Source: Gammaproteobacteria bacterium (lineage in GTDB: Bacteria > Pseudomonadota > Gammaproteobacteria > Steroidobacterales > Steroidobacteraceae). From it: DNA of 9,548 nt. Position numbers and translations under genes: made by a program. Of the stretch, positions 6,126 to 9,548 are shown in pieces. The notes under the pieces were generated by a model. The model ran no database searches, was not told the DNA's origin, and saw only the letters and a program-made list of their open reading frames with translations. Each line of letters starts with the position of its first letter. Position 1 is the first letter of the stretch. The stretch covers positions 1-9,548 of the forward strand of contig JAOUGR010000063.1 in assembly GCA_029857655.1 (NCBI GenBank). Direction: 5' to 3'.

Positions 6126-6293
6126 ATGTCCGACAAGGAGCCAGCAGCCGGTGAGGAGCCGGTACGCATCCCGTTTATGCAACGGGTCCTCGACAACCAC
6201 TTCCTGCTGCTGTTTTTGGGCGTTGTCGTGCCCACGGTGCTCTACATCATCTGGGGCATCCTCGAGCTCGTCCAGATTCCGGTTGCGCCCTAA
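6126..6293 (+). CDS. 55-residue single-helix protein, subunit IIa-like
   Basis: A small open frame (ATG 6126, TAA 6291) with a strong G-rich ribosome site, AAGGGGGGGG, three bases upstream. The protein has a short acidic N-terminus (MSDKEPAAGEEP), then DNHFLLLFLG and one membrane helix at about residues 25-50, ending in IPVAP. One-helix peptides of this size are subunit IIa (CbaD-like) of ba3-type haem-copper enzymes, where IIa fills the place of the first helix of a two-helix subunit II. That fits here, because the subunit II encoded 18 nt downstream has only one helix. Position and topology support the call; the sequence is too short for certainty. Confidence 0.72.
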   Translation: MSDKEPAAGEEPVRIPFMQRVLDNHFLLLFLGVVVPTVLYIIWGILELVQIPVAP

Positions 6294-6311
6294 CGATCCT
6301 GGAGGCATGCC

Positions 6312-6848
6312 ATGGCCATCAGCCCTCCGAGCGACAAGATCTGGTGGAACAACCCTGTTCACCGTGTCGAACTGATCTGGATCGCAGTCGCCTTCGCCTG
6401 GGGCCTCGTCATGTTCTTCATGATGATCTACTGGCATGCGACCGGGTCGCAGAATCTTGCGACCGAGAGCTACCGGACGACACCCAATGCGTACTACGCG
6501 AAGGTTGAACGCAATGTCGCCGACTGGCAGGTGCGCGAGCTGAACGGCATCCCGGTCATCAAGCCGCCCATCGGCGCAGACATTTACCTGCTCGGCCGCA
6601 TGTGGCTCTGGTATCCGGTGATAGAACTCGAACGCGGGCAGAGCTACCGGCTGCACCTGTCATCGCTCGACCTGCAGCACGGCTTCTCGCTGCAGCCGAT
6701 CAATATCAATGTGCAGGTGCATCCGGGTTATGAGCACGTGTTGACGGTCACGCCGGACAAATCCGGCGAGTACACCGTCGTCTGCAACGAGTTCTGCGGA
6801 TTGGGCCACCACATGATGCTGGGCAAGATCTTCGTCGTGGATCGGTGA
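6312..6848 (+). CDS. Haem-copper enzyme subunit II with CuA centre
   Basis: A 178-residue subunit that accepts electrons from periplasmic cytochrome c through a two-copper CuA site and passes them to subunit I. One membrane helix (about residues 18-42) anchors a periplasmic cupredoxin domain (about 75-178). All CuA ligands are visible: H123 in LQHGF, then C158, E160, C162, H166 and M169 in CNEFCGLGHHMM. The short length and single helix match subunit II of ba3/B-family enzymes. GGAGG lies 6 nt before the ATG. It follows the IIa-like gene by 18 nt and is 11 nt before subunit I, so it is co-transcribed. By analogy with the sNOR cluster of ammonia oxidisers this would be a NorS-type subunit, but the same subunit occurs with oxygen reductases. 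The presence of CuA indicates that cytochrome c, not quinol, is the direct donor. Confidence 0.93.
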   Translation: MAISPPSDKIWWNNPVHRVELIWIAVAFAWGLVMFFMMIYWHATGSQNLATESYRTTPNAYYAKVERNVADWQVRELNGIPVIKPPIGADIYLLGRMWLWYPVIELERGQSYRLHLSSLDLQHGFSLQPININVQVHPGYEHVLTVTPDKSGEYTVVCNEFCGLGHHMMLGKIFVVDR

Positions 6849-6859
6849 CGGAGGAAAGC

Positions 6860-8551
6860 ATGAGCAAGACCCTGTTCCGTACCTGCCCGACGACCGGTCT
6901 CAAGATCGACCTGAGCGCACAGGCGCTGATCAAGGCCAACGCGGTTGCGGCCGTCGTTTTCCTGGCCATCGGCGGTCTGTTCGGTCTTTCGGTTGCGCTG
7001 ACGCGCTGGCCGGCGGTGCACCTGCTTCCGGCGGACTGGTTCTATCTGGCCCTGACCGCGCACGGCCTGGACGTGCTGCTGCTGTGGATCATCTTCTTCG
7101 AGATCGCGGTGCTCTATTTCGCCTCCGCGATACTGCTTAACTCACGCATCGCTGCACCACGCTGGGCCTGGGCCGCATTCGCGTTGATGCTGACCGGCGG
7201 CCTGGTCACAAATGTGGCGGTCCTGCAGGGGCAGTCGACCGTGATGTTCACCTCTTATCCGCCGATGATGGCGGCGCAGCATTTTTACCTCGGCCTGATC
7301 CTGTTTGCCGTCGGCGCATTGATCGCCTGTGGCGTATTTTTCGGCACGCTGGTGATCGCCCGCGACGAGAAGACCTACCAGGGCTCGATTCCCCTGGTCA
7401 CATTTGGCGCGCTGACGGCGGCCATCATCGCCGTATTCACGCTGGCCTCCGGCGCAATCATCCTGATCCCGACCTGGCTGTGGTCCATGGGGCTGGTCAG
7501 CAACATCGACCCGCTGATGTACAAGCTGGTCTGGTGGGCGATGGGACACTCGTCGCAGCAGATCAATGTGTCCGCGCATGTCGCGATCTGGTATGCGATA
7601 GCGGCGATGCTGTTCGGCGCCAAGCCGCTGTCTGAAAAGGTCAGTCGCGGCGCCTTCCTGCTGTACATCCTGTTCCTGCAGCTCGCGAGCGCCCATCACC
7701 TGTTGGTCGAGCCCGGCCTGAGTTCGGAATGGAAGGTATTCAACACCAGCTACGCGATGTACCTGGCGGTGCTCGGCAGCATGATCCACGGCCTCAGCGT
7801 GCCGGGCGCCATGGAGGCGGCACAGCGTGCTCGCGGATTCAATAAAGGCATCTTCGAGTGGCTCCGGAAGGCGCCCTGGGGCAATCCGGCGTTTTCCGGC
7901 ATGTTCCTGTCGCTCGTAATGTTCGGATTCCTCGGTGGCATCTCGGGCGTCGTCATGGGTACGGAACAGATCAACATCATCATTCACAACACGCTCTACG
8001 TGCCCGGGCACTTCCACGGCACGGTTGTCGCCGGCACGACGCTGACATTCATGGCCATGACCTATCTGCTGATTCCGCTGATCTTCCAGCGGCAGGTGGC
8101 GTTCCCGAAACTCGCAAGATGGCAGCCTTATGTCTTCGGGCTGGGCGTCGCTGGCATTTCGCTGTTCATGATGGGCGCCGGAACACTGGGCGTTTCACGC
8201 CGGCACTGGGATATCACCTTCGCGACGGCGCCGTTTGATTTCAACTATCCGCCGACCGCGTTCCTGATGATGGCGCTGAATGGCATGTCGGCGATTGCCG
8301 CCTCGATTGGTGGCCTGATGTTCATCGTGATCGTCGTGGCCTCGGTATTCTTCGGCAAGCCCGTGCGCGACAAGATCATCCTGGCTGCGCCTTCCGGCCA
8401 GCCGATCTCGGGCGCGGTTGCCACTTATGGCAGCGCGGGGACGTTGCGCATCCCGGGTACGCTGGTACTGGTCGGCATATTCTTCGTTGCCTTTGTGCTG
8501 TACTACTTCGTCAACTGGAAGTACCTCTCCGAAATCTGGCCGATGCGATAA
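6860..8551 (+). CDS. B-family-like haem-copper subunit I lacking the catalytic Tyr; putative NO reductase
   Basis: A 563-residue polytopic membrane protein, the catalytic subunit of a haem-copper enzyme. Ligands visible: H68 in TAHG and H386 for the low-spin haem; H384 for the active-site haem in VPGHFH; H230, H279 and H280 for CuB. H384 and H386, and H376-N377 before them, fall at the same numbers as I recall for Thermus ba3 oxidase. EWLRKAPWGNPAF also parallels ba3, so the fold is clearly B-family-like. The key oddity is helix VI: oxidases read H-P-x-V-Y, with the Tyr cross-linked to a CuB histidine, whereas here it is H230-S-S-Q-Q234. The tyrosine is Gln, and no C-family alternative Tyr is evident. 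Loss of this Tyr is the hallmark of NO reductases in the superfamily, so reduction of NO to N2O is inferred. The frame opens at GTG 6845, but ATG 6860 has GGAGG 5 nt upstream. Standard annotation would call it cytochrome c oxidase subunit I. Confidence 0.93.
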   Translation: MSKTLFRTCPTTGLKIDLSAQALIKANAVAAVVFLAIGGLFGLSVALTRWPAVHLLPADWFYLALTAHGLDVLLLWIIFFEIAVLYFASAILLNSRIAAPRWAWAAFALMLTGGLVTNVAVLQGQSTVMFTSYPPMMAAQHFYLGLILFAVGALIACGVFFGTLVIARDEKTYQGSIPLVTFGALTAAIIAVFTLASGAIILIPTWLWSMGLVSNIDPLMYKLVWWAMGHSSQQINVSAHVAIWYAIAAMLFGAKPLSEKVSRGAFLLYILFLQLASAHHLLVEPGLSSEWKVFNTSYAMYLAVLGSMIHGLSVPGAMEAAQRARGFNKGIFEWLRKAPWGNPAFSGMFLSLVMFGFLGGISGVVMGTEQINIIIHNTLYVPGHFHGTVVAGTTLTFMAMTYLLIPLIFQRQVAFPKLARWQPYVFGLGVAGISLFMMGAGTLGVSRRHWDITFATAPFDFNYPPTAFLMMALNGMSAIAASIGGLMFIVIVVASVFFGKPVRDKIILAAPSGQPISGAVATYGSAGTLRIPGTLVLVGIFFVAFVLYYFVNWKYLSEIWPMR

Positions 8552-8559
8552 AATGCGCC

Positions 8560-9354
8560 GTGAAGAACGGGGCCATGATCGTCGCGGCGATGCTGCTCGC
8601 AGCGGGGGCGAGCGCGTCGGCGCCGGATCCCGTAGCTCCGGCATTTGACACAAAGATCGCGCTGCAGGCGAGCCAGGCCGCGATCGGGCGCAGGCTTCCC
8701 GACATTACATTCACGAACCAGGGCGGGAAGCTTCGCAAGCTGAAGGAGTTTCGCGGCCGCCCGTTGGTGATCAGCCCCGTTTACACGAGCTGCTTCGGCG
8801 TGTGCCCGACGACCACGACCTACCTGAGGCAGGTTGCTGAAATGGGCCGCGCGCTGCTCGGGCCCGGATCGTTCAGTGTGCTGACGATCGGCTTTGATAC
8901 CGCCAATGACACGCCCGGGCGCATGCGTGAATTCGCGGCCGCGCGTGGGGTATTCTCGCCCGACTGGGAATTCGGTTCCGCGGATGAGGTGGCGGCCCGG
9001 ACACTGCTGGCGGGGGTCGGCTTCACGTATGCGCCGACGCCGCGCGGATTCGATCACATGATCCAGGCGACGATCGTTGATGCAGATGGAGTCGTGTACC
9101 GCCAGGTGTACGGGCAGGAATTCGAGCCGCGACAGCTGATCGACCCGCTGAAGCGGCTCGCGCTCGGGCAACTGGCGCGCGAGGATACACTGGAGGCCAT
9201 GATCGACGGCGTGCGCCTGTTCTGCACCGTATTTGACCCAAAGAGCGGGCGCTACAAGTTCGACTGGTCGATCGTGCTCAGCTTCATGATCGGTGTGCTG
9301 TGCTTTACGGGCGTCGCCGTGTTCCTCTGGCGCAGCTGGCGCCAGAAATCGTGA
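8560..9354 (+). CDS. SCO/SenC copper chaperone with C-terminal membrane anchor
   Basis: A 264-residue thioredoxin-fold protein that delivers copper to the CuA site, or keeps it reduced, during assembly of haem-copper enzymes. The copper-binding set is intact: C78-FGV-C82-P and H166 in GFDHM. A signal-like N-terminus (residues 6-21) and a C-terminal helix (about 234-256) followed by basic residues suggest a membrane-anchored periplasmic domain. A further cysteine lies in LFCTVFDP near the C-terminus. The start is GTG at 8560, 8 nt after subunit I; ATG 8575 in frame is an alternative. Neither has a strong ribosome site, so translation may be coupled to subunit I. Its 3' end overlaps the cytochrome b gene by one base. 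Position directly after the CuA enzyme genes strongly suggests it serves that enzyme. Confidence 0.9.
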   Translation: MKNGAMIVAAMLLAAGASASAPDPVAPAFDTKIALQASQAAIGRRLPDITFTNQGGKLRKLKEFRGRPLVISPVYTSCFGVCPTTTTYLRQVAEMGRALLGPGSFSVLTIGFDTANDTPGRMREFAAARGVFSPDWEFGSADEVAARTLLAGVGFTYAPTPRGFDHMIQATIVDADGVVYRQVYGQEFEPRQLIDPLKRLALGQLAREDTLEAMIDGVRLFCTVFDPKSGRYKFDWSIVLSFMIGVLCFTGVAVFLWRSWRQKS

Positions 9355-9548
9355 TGACGACCCCGCGGCAGTGGCTGCGCGCAGCTTTTGGCGCGCTCGA
9401 GTCACTATGCTCCCGGGCGTTCACGCCGGCGTGGAATCCCCTGTTGCAGCTCGGGGCGATCGGCTGGTTCTTCTTCTGGGTGGTCGCGGTCAGCGGCATC
9501 TACCTGTATGTGTTCTTCGATACGGGCATCACCCGCGCCTATGAAACG
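9354..9548 (+). CDS. N-terminus of a cytochrome b-type membrane protein, cut by window edge
   Basis: An open frame of 65 codons with no stop, running off the right edge. It starts at ATG 9354, overlapping the SCO stop as TGATG, which implies translational coupling. After an amphipathic N-terminus the stretch FTPAWNPLLQLGAIGWFFFW begins the first membrane helix, which ends in SGIYLYVFFDTGITRAYE. This is the style of the N-terminal helix of cytochrome b/b6-type quinol-oxidising subunits. No haem-binding histidine pair is reached within the window, so the call rests on this first helix. If correct, it would link the quinol pool to the cytochrome-fed enzyme upstream. Confidence 0.65.
   Translation, partial: MTTPRQWLRAAFGALESLCSRAFTPAWNPLLQLGAIGWFFFWVVAVSGIYLYVFFDTGITRAYET

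Noticed and set aside
7142..8017. Long minus-strand open frame opposite subunit I
   Set aside because: Composition rich in Arg, His, Asp and Gln with no hydrophobic core or motif; shadow of the plus-strand gene.
6860..8551. Plain annotation as cytochrome c oxidase subunit I (oxygen reductase)
   Set aside because: The fold and ligands fit, but the cross-linked Tyr required in A- and B-family oxygen reductases is Gln, so an oxygen-reductase label is not justified without evidence.
8503..9405. 300-codon minus-strand open frame opposite the SCO gene
   Set aside because: Antisense to an intact SCO protein with its copper ligands; no domain or ribosome site seen.
1..9548. tRNA, rRNA, CRISPR array, IS element or attachment site
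   Set aside because: No cloverleaf, spaced direct repeats, transposase or terminal inverted repeats were seen on either strand.

Overview
The window is a GC-rich bacterial chromosomal segment, probably proteobacterial and most likely gammaproteobacterial. That taxonomic reading is inferred from protein style, codon bias and gene content; no rRNA or marker gene is present. Nearly every gene is a respiratory or electron-transfer protein: c-type cytochromes with 13 CXXCH haem sites in total, an Fe-S protein with four cluster motifs, an NrfD-type membrane subunit, a CuA/haem-copper enzyme, a copper chaperone and the start of a cytochrome b. No tRNA, rRNA, IS element or CRISPR array was seen.

Layout. 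Minus strand, read from 3373 down to the left edge, is one compact operon. It encodes a small c5-like cytochrome, a monohaem lipoprotein, a hexahaem cytochrome (tetrahaem module fused to two c4-like domains), a Tat-exported ferredoxin subunit of NrfC/PsrB type, and an NrfD/PsrC-type quinone-interacting subunit. The last frame stops after about six membrane helices, earlier than usual for the family. No catalytic subunit is inside the window; it would lie beyond the left edge if present.

A 248-bp divergent intergenic region (3374-3621) carries an FNR/Anr/FixK-type box, TTGAC-N4-ATCAA, at 3502-3515. This suggests oxygen- or NO-responsive control of one or both operons.

Plus strand: a tetrahaem cytochrome made of four tandem c4-like domains (3622-4857), then a four-helix membrane protein with one c-haem site (4907-5692). 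After a GC-rich gap with a perfect hairpin come a 64-residue two-helix protein (5850-6044), a 55-residue one-helix protein resembling subunit IIa (6126-6293), a CuA subunit II (6312-6848), a B-family-like haem-copper subunit I (6860-8551), a SCO/SenC copper chaperone (8560-9354) and the N-terminus of a cytochrome b (from 9354, cut by the window edge). A perfect palindrome, TTGACCTAGGTCAA, overlaps the stop codon of the 64-residue gene and may be a second FNR/FixK-type site.

The most interesting point is subunit I. It keeps all the histidine ligands for both haems and CuB, but the helix VI motif H-P-x-V-Y of oxidases reads H-S-S-Q-Q. The catalytic cross-linked tyrosine is therefore replaced by glutamine. 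Combined with an intact CuA subunit, an adjacent SenC and FNR-like sites, this fits a non-canonical, CuA-dependent nitric oxide reductase (the sNOR/NorSY, bNOR or eNOR kind) better than an oxygen reductase. Inferred overall picture: the minus-strand NrfD/Fe-S module exchanges electrons between the quinone pool and periplasmic cytochromes, the c4/c5 cytochromes carry them, and the CuA haem-copper enzyme consumes them.
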